Positions 1-5,911 are shown, counted from the stretch's first letter. The stretch: DNA of 7,945 bases from JAKORR01 sp964608495 (GCA_964608495.1 CAZSOQ010000243.1:1-7945); one strand, 5' to 3'. Made by a program: numbers and translations. The notes: generated by a model from the letters alone, not told the origin.

Positions 1-1253
1 ACCTTCACCCCCGGCATCAGTATCGCGTTCACGCCGGTCCGCGTGAAGTCGCCCATATAGGCCACATTCGCCCCTACTTCCGGCACTTCCTTGCGCCCAC
101 AGACCTCGTGCGTGGTGCTCCCGTCGTCGAACCGCAGCGTCCCGCACACCGTCGCCGCCCCGGCATCGTACCGCGCCCCGAACACCCCCGCCATCTCGCA
201 GTAGTGGTACAGGTACGCCCCGTCCAGCAGCACACCGTCCATTTCCGCCCCATGCCCAACGATGCACTCGCTGCGTATCACCGTGCCGCCGCCCACCAGG
301 CAGTAGTCCCGAATCCTGCAGTGCGCTCCGATGATACAGTCGCCTCCGACGATCGCCCCGTTGGTGATCGAGGTGCCCCTGCCCACGATCAGGTTCCCGC
401 CGATGCGCACCCGGTTCCCGATCCGCACGCCCGGCCCGGCCACGATGTGGCCCTCTATCTCGGCCCCGTCGTCAATCTGCACGTCCTCCGCCAGCTTGCT
501 CTCCCCAGCCCTCCCGCACAGGTACCGCGCAAACTGGTGATTCGCCTGCAGCAGATGCCAGGGCTTGTCCAGGTCCACGAACAGGCCCCGCTGCTCCACC
601 GCCAGTACCGCTCGCCCATCGTCAACCATCATCTGGAACGACTGCGCCAGCTCCGCCTCCATCGGCGGCATCCCGCCCACCGGCACCTGCTCCACTACCC
701 CCGGATTCGCCTCCACGTACCCCAGCGCCTCTCGCGTCAGCGCGTATACCCCGGCCAGCCGGTGCGATCCGCCCCGCGAGTGGCCGCTGATCCCCGTCAG
801 CCTGTCTTCCGACAGCCCGCCGCCGATCCAGTTCCCCGACGTGCCCGCCGGCACGGGCGCGAGCATCGCCGCCGCCACGGGCTTCTCCGCTGCGACCCGG
901 CTCGCGAATCCCACCAGCCCCTCCTCGTCCACCAGCACGTCCCCGTACACCACCAGCGTCGGCTCGTCCCGCACCTCCACGCCCTCCAGCGCCAGCAACA
1001 CCGCCGGGGCCGTGCCCGTGCGGCTGGCCTGCCGCACGTACCGCAGGCCCTCCAGCCCCCGCAGGGCGTGCCGCACGCGCTCCTCGCGGTACCCCACCAC
1101 CACCGTGAATTCCTTCACGCCCGCGCGCCGCAGCCCCTCGACCGTCCACCGGATCAGGTAGGTATGGCCCAGCGGCACCGCCGCCTTCTGCCGCGTCAGG
1201 TCGTAGGGGAAGAACCTTCGGCCTTCGCCCGCCGCCAGGATCACGGCGTGCAT
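1..1253 (-). CDS. Bifunctional-type sugar-1-phosphate nucleotidyltransferase with left-handed beta-helix domain (GlmU/RmlA-like), 3' end outside window
   Basis: This gene is read by translating the minus strand from ATG 1253; 417 residues are visible and the frame is still open at base 1. Residues 2-30 form the nucleotide-binding start (VILAAGEGRR, then K23 before a VPLG turn). YGD at 103-105 supplies the usual metal-binding Asp, and VDLDKPWHLL at 226-235 matches the second metal Asp region. Residues 258-345 are hexapeptide repeats of a left-handed beta-helix. The tail (LRFDDG, then TGVNAILMPGVK) matches the C-terminal domain of archaeal-type GlmU. The family makes UDP-GlcNAc or dTDP/UDP sugars in the cytosol. 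ATG 1253 is preferred over the in-frame ATG at 1259 because GGGAGGG then sits at normal spacing. The gene follows the thyA-like gene by 17 nt, so they are probably cotranscribed. Several acetyltransferase residues look replaced (see findings), so the second activity is doubtful. Family membership is strong; the exact sugar and nucleotide are unknown. Confidence 0.88.
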   Translation of the reverse strand, partial: MHAVILAAGEGRRFFPYDLTRQKAAVPLGHTYLIRWTVEGLRRAGVKEFTVVVGYREERVRHALRGLEGLRYVRQASRTGTAPAVLLALEGVEVRDEPTLVVYGDVLVDEEGLVGFASRVAAEKPVAAAMLAPVPAGTSGNWIGGGLSEDRLTGISGHSRGGSHRLAGVYALTREALGYVEANPGVVEQVPVGGMPPMEAELAQSFQMMVDDGRAVLAVEQRGLFVDLDKPWHLLQANHQFARYLCGRAGESKLAEDVQIDDGAEIEGHIVAGPGVRIGNRVRIGGNLIVGRGTSITNGAIVGGDCIIGAHCRIRDYCLVGGGTVIRSECIVGHGAEMDGVLLDGAYLYHYCEMAGVFGARYDAGAATVCGTLRFDDGSTTHEVCGRKEVPEVGANVAYMGDFTRTGVNAILMPGVK

Positions 1254-1270
1254 CCTCATCCCTCCCTGCC

Positions 1271-2092
1271 TCAGGCCTCGCGCTGTTCCTGCTCCCTGCG
1301 CATCTCCTCGCGCGCTTCGGCCAGGATCTCGGCAACGTCCTCCGTCCTGAAAGTCCTCTGCTCGAAGGTCCGCTTCTCCAGGGTCCGCAGGAAGCCCTCG
1401 AAGTCCTCGAAGTACGACCCGTAGATGTGGAAGCTGTCGGCGATGTGCGTATACTGCCCCACGGGCACCTCGCGCCCGACCGCCGCCGACAGCCGCCGCG
1501 CCACCTCCGCCTGCAGCTCCGTGAAAGCGTACATATTCATGAAGGCCGCCTTGAAGGCGTCGTTGCTGCGCATGTGCGCGTTCATGCACAGCCTGCCCTC
1601 GATCACCCGAAACCACAGCCGCTGCAGACAGGCCGGGTGCTCGTGCCCCGCATCCTCCCAGCACTTCCACGTCACGGCCTGCGCCCGCCGCGAGTATTCG
1701 CACTCGCCCAGGCACTGCACGACGTAGTCGAGCTGGTTGATCGCGCCCTCGCGCCCCGGAACCGTGTACGCCGTCAGCCGTTCGTGGTACGTGTACTGCC
1801 ACTTGCCGTGCTCGGGGTCTATCCAGTGGTCATGCACGCCCGCCACTACCTCCTGCACGTACACCTCCAGGTCCCGCAGGCCGCCCGGCATCGCCCGATG
1901 GATCCGCGGCTCGGCCATCGGGTCCGCCACGGCGATCACGCCCAGAGCGTCCCTGCTGGGCGGGTCGCCGGGGCTGTCATACTGGGTCTGCGCCCGGGCA
2001 CCGCGGTTCCAGGTCTCGACCACGGCCCGCTCCCACGCGGCGGGCAGGGTCTCTTCGGCAACGTAGACTACGGGCAGCACGAGGTCCGACAA
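1271..2092 (-). CDS. thyA: Thymidylate synthase, ThyA superfamily, archaeal-like divergent type
   Basis: Predicted to methylate dUMP to dTMP using methylenetetrahydrofolate, in the cytosol. The protein has 273 residues from TTG 2092. Active-site landmarks are in the expected order: SRR at 134-136 (dUMP phosphate arginines), PAC with the nucleophile Cys155, RSND at 175-178, an Asn at 186 that in ThyA favours dUMP over dCMP, and H222/Y224 in FHIY. The classical N-terminal RTGTGT loop is absent; the N-terminus instead resembles archaeal thymidylate synthases, with phrases such as DPMAEPRI and RSNDAFKAAFMNMYA. The C-terminal 35 residues or so are charged and probably helical. The start at TTG 2092 is chosen because GGAGGAGGG lies 6 nt upstream; a TTG at 2128 would overlap the candidate promoter -10. 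It is first in an operon with the nucleotidyltransferase. A nucleotide hydroxymethylase of the same fold is a less likely alternative because the Asn is kept. Confidence 0.87.
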   Translation of the reverse strand: MSDLVLPVVYVAEETLPAAWERAVVETWNRGARAQTQYDSPGDPPSRDALGVIAVADPMAEPRIHRAMPGGLRDLEVYVQEVVAGVHDHWIDPEHGKWQYTYHERLTAYTVPGREGAINQLDYVVQCLGECEYSRRAQAVTWKCWEDAGHEHPACLQRLWFRVIEGRLCMNAHMRSNDAFKAAFMNMYAFTELQAEVARRLSAAVGREVPVGQYTHIADSFHIYGSYFEDFEGFLRTLEKRTFEQRTFRTEDVAEILAEAREEMRREQEQREA

Positions 2093-2098
2093 GGCAAG

Positions 2099-2107
2099 CC
2101 CTCCTCC
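2099..2107 (-). promoter_or_regulatory. Strong Shine-Dalgarno site deciding the thyA-like start
   Basis: The minus strand reads GGAGGAGGG, followed by 6 nt and a TTG codon at 2092. This is the best ribosome-binding site near the gene and argues for the rarer TTG initiation there rather than at TTG 2128 or GTG 2080. Confidence 0.7.
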
Positions 2108-2127
2108 GGCTGGGGATGTGCCAGACA

Positions 2128-2156
2128 ATGGTCGCCCAAACCACCCGCCCCGTCAA
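2128..2156 (-). promoter_or_regulatory. Candidate promoter of the thyA-like operon
   Basis: On the minus strand TTGACG (2156-2151) is followed by a 17-nt spacer and GACCAT (2133-2128). The -35 matches the sigma-70 consensus at 5 of 6 bases, while the -10 matches at only 3. Transcription would begin near 2121, leaving a leader of about 28 nt that contains the strong Shine-Dalgarno site. The position is sensible but the -10 is weak. Confidence 0.35.
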
Positions 2157-2191
2157 GGATCGCCCCGCGTGCCCGCCCACCCGCCTGCCGG

Positions 2192-2217
2192 TTGTCGTCA
2201 ACGCCGCGTGGTATTAC
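2192..2217 (+). promoter_or_regulatory. Candidate extended -10 promoter of acpS
   Basis: TATTAC at 2212-2217 is preceded by TG one base upstream (2209-2210), giving an extended -10 in an otherwise GC-rich region. A possible TTGTCG -35 at 2192-2197 has a short 14-nt spacer. Transcription would start roughly 10 nt before ATG 2236, so the acpS mRNA could be nearly leaderless. This fits the absence of a clear Shine-Dalgarno sequence there. Confidence 0.35.
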
Positions 2218-2235
2218 ACTCTCTGCGCGATGGGC

Positions 2236-2628
2236 ATGATCGTCGGCATCGGCATTGACCTGGTCTCCATTGAGCGCATCGGCTCGCTGCGCCGCCGCCA
2301 TGGCGACCGCTTCCTCAGGCGTGTCTTCACCGACCGCGAGCTGCAGGACCACGGGATCGAGGCCGCCCGCGACGAGCGCCTCGCGGCCCGCTTCGCCGCC
2401 AAGGAAGCCACCATGAAGGCCCTCGGCACCGGTTGGGCCGCCGGCGTGGGCTTCCGCCAGATCGAGGTCAGCAACCTCCCCAGCGGCCAGCCCGTCGCCG
2501 AGCTCCGCGGTGACGCCGCCGAGCGCGCCCGCCGGCTGGGCGTGGACCGAGTCCTCATCAGCATGTCCAACGAGCGGGACTGGGCGGTTGCCGTAGCGGT
2601 GTTGGAGGCCCGCGATGCGGCTGATTGA
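2236..2628 (+). CDS. acpS: Holo-[acyl-carrier-protein] synthase AcpS
   Basis: Transfers the 4'-phosphopantetheine arm of coenzyme A to a serine of acyl carrier protein, activating it for fatty acid synthesis in the cytosol. The 130-residue product has the normal family length. It opens with MIVGIGIDLV, where D8 is the Mg-binding Asp, and carries FAAKEATMKALGTG at 53-66, where E57 is the second metal ligand. The C-terminal strand reads ISMSNERDWAVAVAV; many AcpS proteins have Ser-His where this has Ser-Asn112, a mild deviation. ATG 2236 is chosen because homology begins there; an in-frame ATG at 2230 adds two residues, and the earlier open frame (from 2116) looks non-coding and crosses the candidate promoter. 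Its last 14 nt overlap the following permease gene, implying cotranscription. Confidence 0.95.
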   Translation: MIVGIGIDLVSIERIGSLRRRHGDRFLRRVFTDRELQDHGIEAARDERLAARFAAKEATMKALGTGWAAGVGFRQIEVSNLPSGQPVAELRGDAAERARRLGVDRVLISMSNERDWAVAVAVLEARDAAD

Positions 2629-3691
2629 CCGCTATCTGCTGCGTCAGCTCCCCTTACCCTTCCTTGTCGGGATCGGCGTCTTCGTCTGCATCATGCTGGC
2701 CGAGGTCGCGTGGCGCATCTCCGGCGCGCTCCTCGGCTCCGGGATCTCCGCCCTGACCCTCGCCCGCTTCTTCGCCTACTCCGCCCCGCGCGCCGCCGTC
2801 TGGTCCGCGCCCGTGGGCATGCTGGTCGCCGTCAGCATGGCCATGACCAACCTGGAACGCCGCGGCGAGGTCACGGCCATGCGCGCGGGCGGCGCGTCCC
2901 TTGCCCGCCTGCAGCTCCCCTGGATCATCTCCGGCCTCTTTGTCGCCACACTGGCTGTCTGGGCCAACCAGGAAGTCGTCCCCCACACCACCCAGCGCGC
3001 CTATGAGCTCTTCACCCAGATGACCTACCAGGCCCCCGTGGTCAAGGAAGCCTGGAACCAGCTCTTCCGTAGCCCCGAGGGCGACCTCTTCTACGTCCGC
3101 CGCATGAACGCCGCCGAGTCCAGGCTCGAGGGCATCACCATCTGGCGTGTGGACAGCCAGGGCCGCGTCACCCGCGTCGCCGTCGCCAGAAGCGCCCGGG
3201 TGAAGGGTGACCAGTGGGTCCTGGAGCACGGCTTCGTCCGCAACTTCGACCCCGCGGGCCGACCCGTCGGCGGCCCTGTGCACTTCCGCCAGCTCCCCAT
3301 GGACATGTGGGCGGCCATCCAGGAGTACTACTCCGACCGCCGCACGCCCTACGAGATGAGCATCACGGAGTTGGGCCAGCTCGCCCGCGTCCTCGAGGCC
3401 GGCGGCAAGGACGCCCACCAGCTCCTCGTGCACCTGCACTTCAAGTACTCCATCCCCTGTGCCACGGTGGTCTTCGCCCTGGTCGCCGGGCCCCTTGCCC
3501 ACCGCTACTCGCGGCTGGGGTCTTTCGCGGGGCTGGTCCTCGCCGTGCTCATTCTCTTCTTCTACAACGGGGTACGTTCGTGGACGTTAGCCCTGGGGTT
3601 GGCGGGCACGCTCTCGCCCGTCGCGGCGGGCTGGCTGCCGAACGCGCTCTTCCTGGCGATCGGGCTCGTGCTCACCGCTCGCCAGACCTGA
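2615..3691 (+). CDS. LptF/LptG-family permease, copy 1
   Basis: One half of the inner-membrane LptFG pair that, with LptB ATPase and LptC, extracts lipopolysaccharide and passes it to LptA. The 358-residue product has the family's length and layout: an RYLLRQLPLPFL start, three N-terminal helices (about 12-32, 58-78 and 100-120), a periplasmic beta-jellyroll region (about 125-245), then three C-terminal helices (about 278-296, 302-320 and 335-354). The loop GEVTAMRAGG at 84-93 matches the conserved cytoplasmic segment that contacts LptB. HFKYSIPCATVVFALVAGPL at 275-294 is the typical start of helix 4. ATG 2615 overlaps the acpS end and has GGAGG at 2604-2608, 6 nt upstream. LptF and LptG are too similar to separate by eye, so no symbol is given. 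No LptB or LptC gene is in the window. Its partner lies about 3 kb downstream. Confidence 0.92.
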   Translation: MRLIDRYLLRQLPLPFLVGIGVFVCIMLAEVAWRISGALLGSGISALTLARFFAYSAPRAAVWSAPVGMLVAVSMAMTNLERRGEVTAMRAGGASLARLQLPWIISGLFVATLAVWANQEVVPHTTQRAYELFTQMTYQAPVVKEAWNQLFRSPEGDLFYVRRMNAAESRLEGITIWRVDSQGRVTRVAVARSARVKGDQWVLEHGFVRNFDPAGRPVGGPVHFRQLPMDMWAAIQEYYSDRRTPYEMSITELGQLARVLEAGGKDAHQLLVHLHFKYSIPCATVVFALVAGPLAHRYSRLGSFAGLVLAVLILFFYNGVRSWTLALGLAGTLSPVAAGWLPNALFLAIGLVLTARQT

Positions 3692-3763
3692 CCCGCTCCC
3701 CCCTGCCCCCTGTCCGCCCGGGCTCCGGCCTGTCGCGGAGGCCTTGTGGTGGTCCCCTTGTAG

Positions 3764-3783
3764 GGCGGGGCTTTAGCCCCGCC
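3764..3783. terminator. Perfect GC hairpin between convergent genes; possible bidirectional terminator or REP-like repeat
   Basis: GGCGGGGC (3764-3771) and GCCCCGCC (3776-3783) form a perfect 8-bp stem around a TTTA loop. There is no T-run on either side, so it is not a textbook intrinsic terminator, but its place between converging genes suits termination or mRNA 3'-end protection. Similar GC-rich palindromes also occur as dispersed repeats in environmental genomes, which cannot be tested from this window. Confidence 0.5.
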
Positions 3784-3823
3784 GTCCGGCCCCATCCGGC
3801 CCGCCAACCTCAGGCACGCTCCG

Positions 3824-3850
3824 CTGCTCGCGCACTCAATCACTGCCTGC
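3824..3850. repeat. Imperfect direct repeat, copy 1
   Basis: This 27-base unit begins CTGCTCGCGC and contains CAATC and CTGCCT. It matches 22 of 27 positions of the unit at 3880-3906, with which it forms a 56-bp-period pair. The first ten bases are identical. No function is evident. Confidence 0.5.
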
Positions 3851-3879
3851 GACGCCCTTGCGCTTGTCCGCCGGGCACA

Positions 3880-3906
3880 CTGCTCGCGCGGCCAATCCCT
3901 GCCTCC
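3880..3906. repeat. Imperfect direct repeat, copy 2
   Basis: Second copy of the 27-base unit at 3824-3850. It differs at unit positions 11, 12, 13, 19 and 26. Both copies have GGCAC shortly upstream, so similarity may extend a little beyond the unit. It ends 33 nt before the stop codon of the minus-strand isomerase-like gene. Confidence 0.5.
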
Positions 3907-3938
3907 CTGCTGTCTCCCGCGGGCCGTCCGCCCTTCCT

Positions 3939-4757
3939 CTAGCCCATCAGCCGCGACCCCGCCAGCGACGCCCGCACGCCCTCTGTCTCGTGCTCGACCA
4001 GCCTCTCCAGCGGCAGTTCCTCACTGGGCTTGACGTGGCACTCGATCCCGATCGCCCCGTCGTAGCCAATCTCCGCCAGCCCCTCCCACACGGCCGCCCA
4101 GTCCATGTCGCCCTCCCCGAACAGCCGCTGCTCGTGTCCGAGGCTCACGTCCTTCACGTGCACGTTCCACAGGAGCCCACCGTATCGCCGTATCGCCTCC
4201 GGGCCCCAGTCCTCCCGCCTCGTCACATGGTTCCCCGGGTCGAAGGTGATCCCCACGTTCTCCCTGCCCACCATCTCGATCAGCCGCAGAGTCGAGTCCA
4301 CTGTCTGCACGATCTGGTTGTCGTGCGTCTCGACGACCAGCCCCTTCCCGTACTCGGCCGCTACGTCCGCCGCTCGCCCCAGCCCGTCGGCCGTACGTTG
4401 CCACACCTCCTCCGACAGCGTCTCCGGCGCCCCGTAGGCGGTCACCTGCCTCACGTACCGGCACCCCAGCAGGTCCGCGAACTCGCAGTAGCGGCGAAGC
4501 TGCGCCATGAACCCCTCCACCTGCGCCTCCTCCGCCGTCCCGTAGGGTCCGATGTAGCTCGCCAGGCACCACACCACCAGCCCCGCGTCCCGGATCACCT
4601 CGGCGTGCCGCACCACTTCCTCCGTGGGCAGATCGGGCGGCAGGTGCTCCGGCAGCCCAAAGATCTCCATGCCCTCATACCCGTACCGGGTAGCCAGGGC
4701 GACGCTCTCGTCGAGCGAGTGGCCCGCGGTGACCTTCGTGCACAGCGTCAGCAGCAT
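3939..4757 (-). CDS. Sugar phosphate isomerase/epimerase-like TIM barrel protein
   Basis: This is a 272-residue member of the xylose-isomerase-like/AP-endonuclease-2 barrel family, whose members isomerise or epimerise sugars and inositol derivatives in the cytosol with a divalent metal. Visible metal-site candidates are E143 and H145 in VVETHD, D173 in TFDPGN, H200 in NVHVKD and E239 in GIEC, ending successive barrel strands. GEGDMDW at 215-221 is also typical. ATG 4757 is chosen because GGAGGG stands about 8 nt upstream and homology begins at once; the in-frame open region back to 5354 is the antisense-overlapped coding sequence of the neighbour and is not used. It lies 77 nt behind the BNR protein gene on the same strand, so the two probably share a transcript and a carbohydrate substrate. 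There is no signal peptide. The substrate cannot be read from sequence. Confidence 0.9.
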   Translation of the reverse strand: MLLTLCTKVTAGHSLDESVALATRYGYEGMEIFGLPEHLPPDLPTEEVVRHAEVIRDAGLVVWCLASYIGPYGTAEEAQVEGFMAQLRRYCEFADLLGCRYVRQVTAYGAPETLSEEVWQRTADGLGRAADVAAEYGKGLVVETHDNQIVQTVDSTLRLIEMVGRENVGITFDPGNHVTRREDWGPEAIRRYGGLLWNVHVKDVSLGHEQRLFGEGDMDWAAVWEGLAEIGYDGAIGIECHVKPSEELPLERLVEHETEGVRASLAGSRLMG

Positions 4758-4791
4758 GGTGGCTCCCTCCTGGATCGGGGCCTGTCCCCCA

Positions 4792-4817
4792 GCGGCGCCC
4801 ACGGCGCCCGGCGCCGC
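4792..4817 (-). other. Intercistronic hairpin between BNR and isomerase-like genes
   Basis: GCGGCGCC (4792-4799) and GGCGCCGC (4810-4817) are perfect reverse complements separated by 10 nt, and the loop holds a third GGCGCC. In the minus-strand mRNA this 8-bp GC stem lies between the first stop codon and the second ribosome-binding site. It could set relative expression or mRNA processing; no T-run follows. Such palindromes also arise by chance in DNA this GC-rich. Confidence 0.4.
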
Positions 4818-4834
4818 GGCCTGCCGCGTCCCGG

Positions 4835-5806
4835 CTACTCGGGGTTGTACTTCGTCCCGTGCCTCACCAGCCATTCCTCGTCCAGCACCACGTGCGCGAT
4901 GGCCTTCCGCCGCCAGGTGTAGCCCACGTGGATCATCCCGGCGCTGTCTTGGATGATCGCCGGGTAGGAGTACTCGCCCGGCTCCGTCTCCAGATCCACC
5001 TTGATCGGCCAGGTATCCCCGCAGTCCTCGCTCCATGCCAGGCTCAGAGGCGTCCGCGCCTCGCGGCTGTCGTTGAAGGCCAGCAAGACGTTCCCGCTGT
5101 CCAGCAGCACCGCGTCCACCGCCGCGTTCGGGTTGGGCAGCGCCGTCGGGACGCAGGGACTCCACGTCTCGCCCCCATCCGCCGACTCGCTCCGCCACAC
5201 CTGCTCCTGTCCCCGGTCGCGCAACAGCGCCACCAGCGTCCCATCCTCCCGGCTGAGCAGCGTCGGCTGGATGCACCCCGAGGGCGACTCCATCCATCCC
5301 GACCTCCGCCATGTCTCGCCGCGGTCGTCGCTTATGTACACGAACCCCCGCCACGTCACCTCATCGTACAGCGGCAGGAGAATCCGCTCCTCATCCGCCA
5401 GGAAGGGCTTGTTCCGCGGCATCGTCCCCAGCGGCTCGTCGAACACCACGGGGCCCTCCCACGTCCGCCCCTCGTCCTCGCTCTTCAGCGCCTGCAGCCG
5501 CGCGCTCGTCCATCCCCTTCCCGTTATCGTCACGAAGAACAGCCGTGTGTGCCCCCACTGGTCCAGGAACAGCACGGGGTTACCCTCGGGCTGCCCCGGC
5601 GTGTCCACCACGACCGCCGCCGGGCGCCACTTGCTCGGCTGATGCAGCTTGCGCGCCGCCAGCACCGCCACGTCCCCGGCCCCCTCGCGGCTGCCCGCGT
5701 ACCAACCTCCGAGGATGTCGCCGCTCGGCAGCTCGACCAGCGTCGAGCAGTGACACTCGGGCCGCTCTGCGTCCGTCTCGTACATCATGTACCTCTCAAG
5801 GATCAT
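4835..5806 (-). CDS. BNR/Asp-box beta-propeller protein, sialidase-like (BNR_2 type), cytosolic
   Basis: The 323-residue product has four Asp boxes of form SxDxGxTW at 109-116, 159-166, 208-215 and 259-266, the mark of a six-bladed sialidase-type propeller. Family phrases include GCIQPTLL (177-184), LPNPNAAVDAVLL (223-235) and YSYPAIIQDSAGMIHVGYTW (279-298), which resemble the BNR_2 group commonly named exo-alpha-sialidase. I do not see the classical FRIP motif of secreted sialidases, and there is no signal peptide, so a cytosolic glycosidase or other sugar-processing role is more likely than attack on external sialic acids. ATG 5806 is supported by AAGGAGG about 9 nt upstream. It is the promoter-proximal gene of a pair with the isomerase-like gene. 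Substrate and even enzymatic activity are unproven for this subgroup. Confidence 0.88.
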   Translation of the reverse strand: MILERYMMYETDAERPECHCSTLVELPSGDILGGWYAGSREGAGDVAVLAARKLHQPSKWRPAAVVVDTPGQPEGNPVLFLDQWGHTRLFFVTITGRGWTSARLQALKSEDEGRTWEGPVVFDEPLGTMPRNKPFLADEERILLPLYDEVTWRGFVYISDDRGETWRRSGWMESPSGCIQPTLLSREDGTLVALLRDRGQEQVWRSESADGGETWSPCVPTALPNPNAAVDAVLLDSGNVLLAFNDSREARTPLSLAWSEDCGDTWPIKVDLETEPGEYSYPAIIQDSAGMIHVGYTWRRKAIAHVVLDEEWLVRHGTKYNPE

Positions 5807-5865
5807 GCGCGGCGCCCTCCTTGCAGCAGCGCCCGTGCCCCCAGGGCCTGCGTCTCAGCCCTCAG

Positions 5866-5894
5866 TGGACGTGGATACGCCGCTTATATATGAT
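5866..5894 (+). promoter_or_regulatory. Candidate rightward promoter of bioY
   Basis: TGGACG (5866-5871, 4 of 6 to consensus), a 17-nt spacer and TATGAT (5889-5894, 5 of 6) face bioY. Transcription would start near 5901 and give a leader of about 170 nt that contains a strong hairpin. The -10 lies in the most AT-rich island of the region and abuts the leftward -10. Confidence 0.4.
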
Positions 5895-5911
5895 GGTAGC
5901 GTTGGCGGCAA
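5883..5911 (-). promoter_or_regulatory. Candidate leftward promoter of the BNR/isomerase operon
   Basis: On the minus strand TTGCCG (5911-5906, 4 of 6) is followed by exactly 17 nt and TATAAG (5888-5883, 5 of 6). Transcription would begin near 5876, leaving a leader of about 70 nt before ATG 5806. It is the best promoter-like match I found in the window. Confidence 0.5.

Larger units (their letters stand above)
3692..3938. other. Convergent intergenic region without a gene
   Basis: These 247 bases lie between the stop of the first permease and the stop of the minus-strand isomerase-like gene. Open frames crossing it have no recognisable protein content. It holds a perfect GC hairpin, a pair of imperfect 27-nt direct repeats, and a run of C-rich low-complexity sequence just after 3691. 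The transcripts converge here, so at least one terminator is expected, although no T-rich tract follows any hairpin. Confidence 0.6.

Noticed and set aside
622..1335. 237-codon minus-strand open frame
   Set aside because: It is out of frame with the recognisable nucleotidyltransferase covering the same bases and has Gly/Ala/Arg-rich content without domains.
108..1424. 438-codon open frame on the plus strand
   Set aside because: It is antisense to the nucleotidyltransferase and the end of thyA; the product is Arg/Pro/His-rich low-complexity sequence, typical of shadows in GC-rich DNA.
2116..2235. 40-residue extension of AcpS
   Set aside because: AcpS homology starts at 2236, the extension covers the candidate promoters, and AcpS is normally about 125-130 residues.
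3824..3906. CRISPR-like array
   Set aside because: There are only two imperfect copies, with no further unit and no cas gene.
3858..4922. 354-codon plus-strand open frame, and a similar one at 4859-5893
   Set aside because: Both lie antisense to clear homologous genes (isomerase-like and BNR) and encode Arg/Pro/His-rich sequence.
4758..5354. N-terminal extension of the isomerase-like protein
   Set aside because: The frame is open, but it overlaps the BNR gene in another frame, has no family similarity, and the Shine-Dalgarno site supports ATG 4757.
5884..5893. BioR operator call
   Set aside because: The ten bases differ at one position from the BioR consensus, but they are also the -10 cores of two candidate promoters, and BioR is known mainly from alphaproteobacteria; kept only as a remark in a finding.
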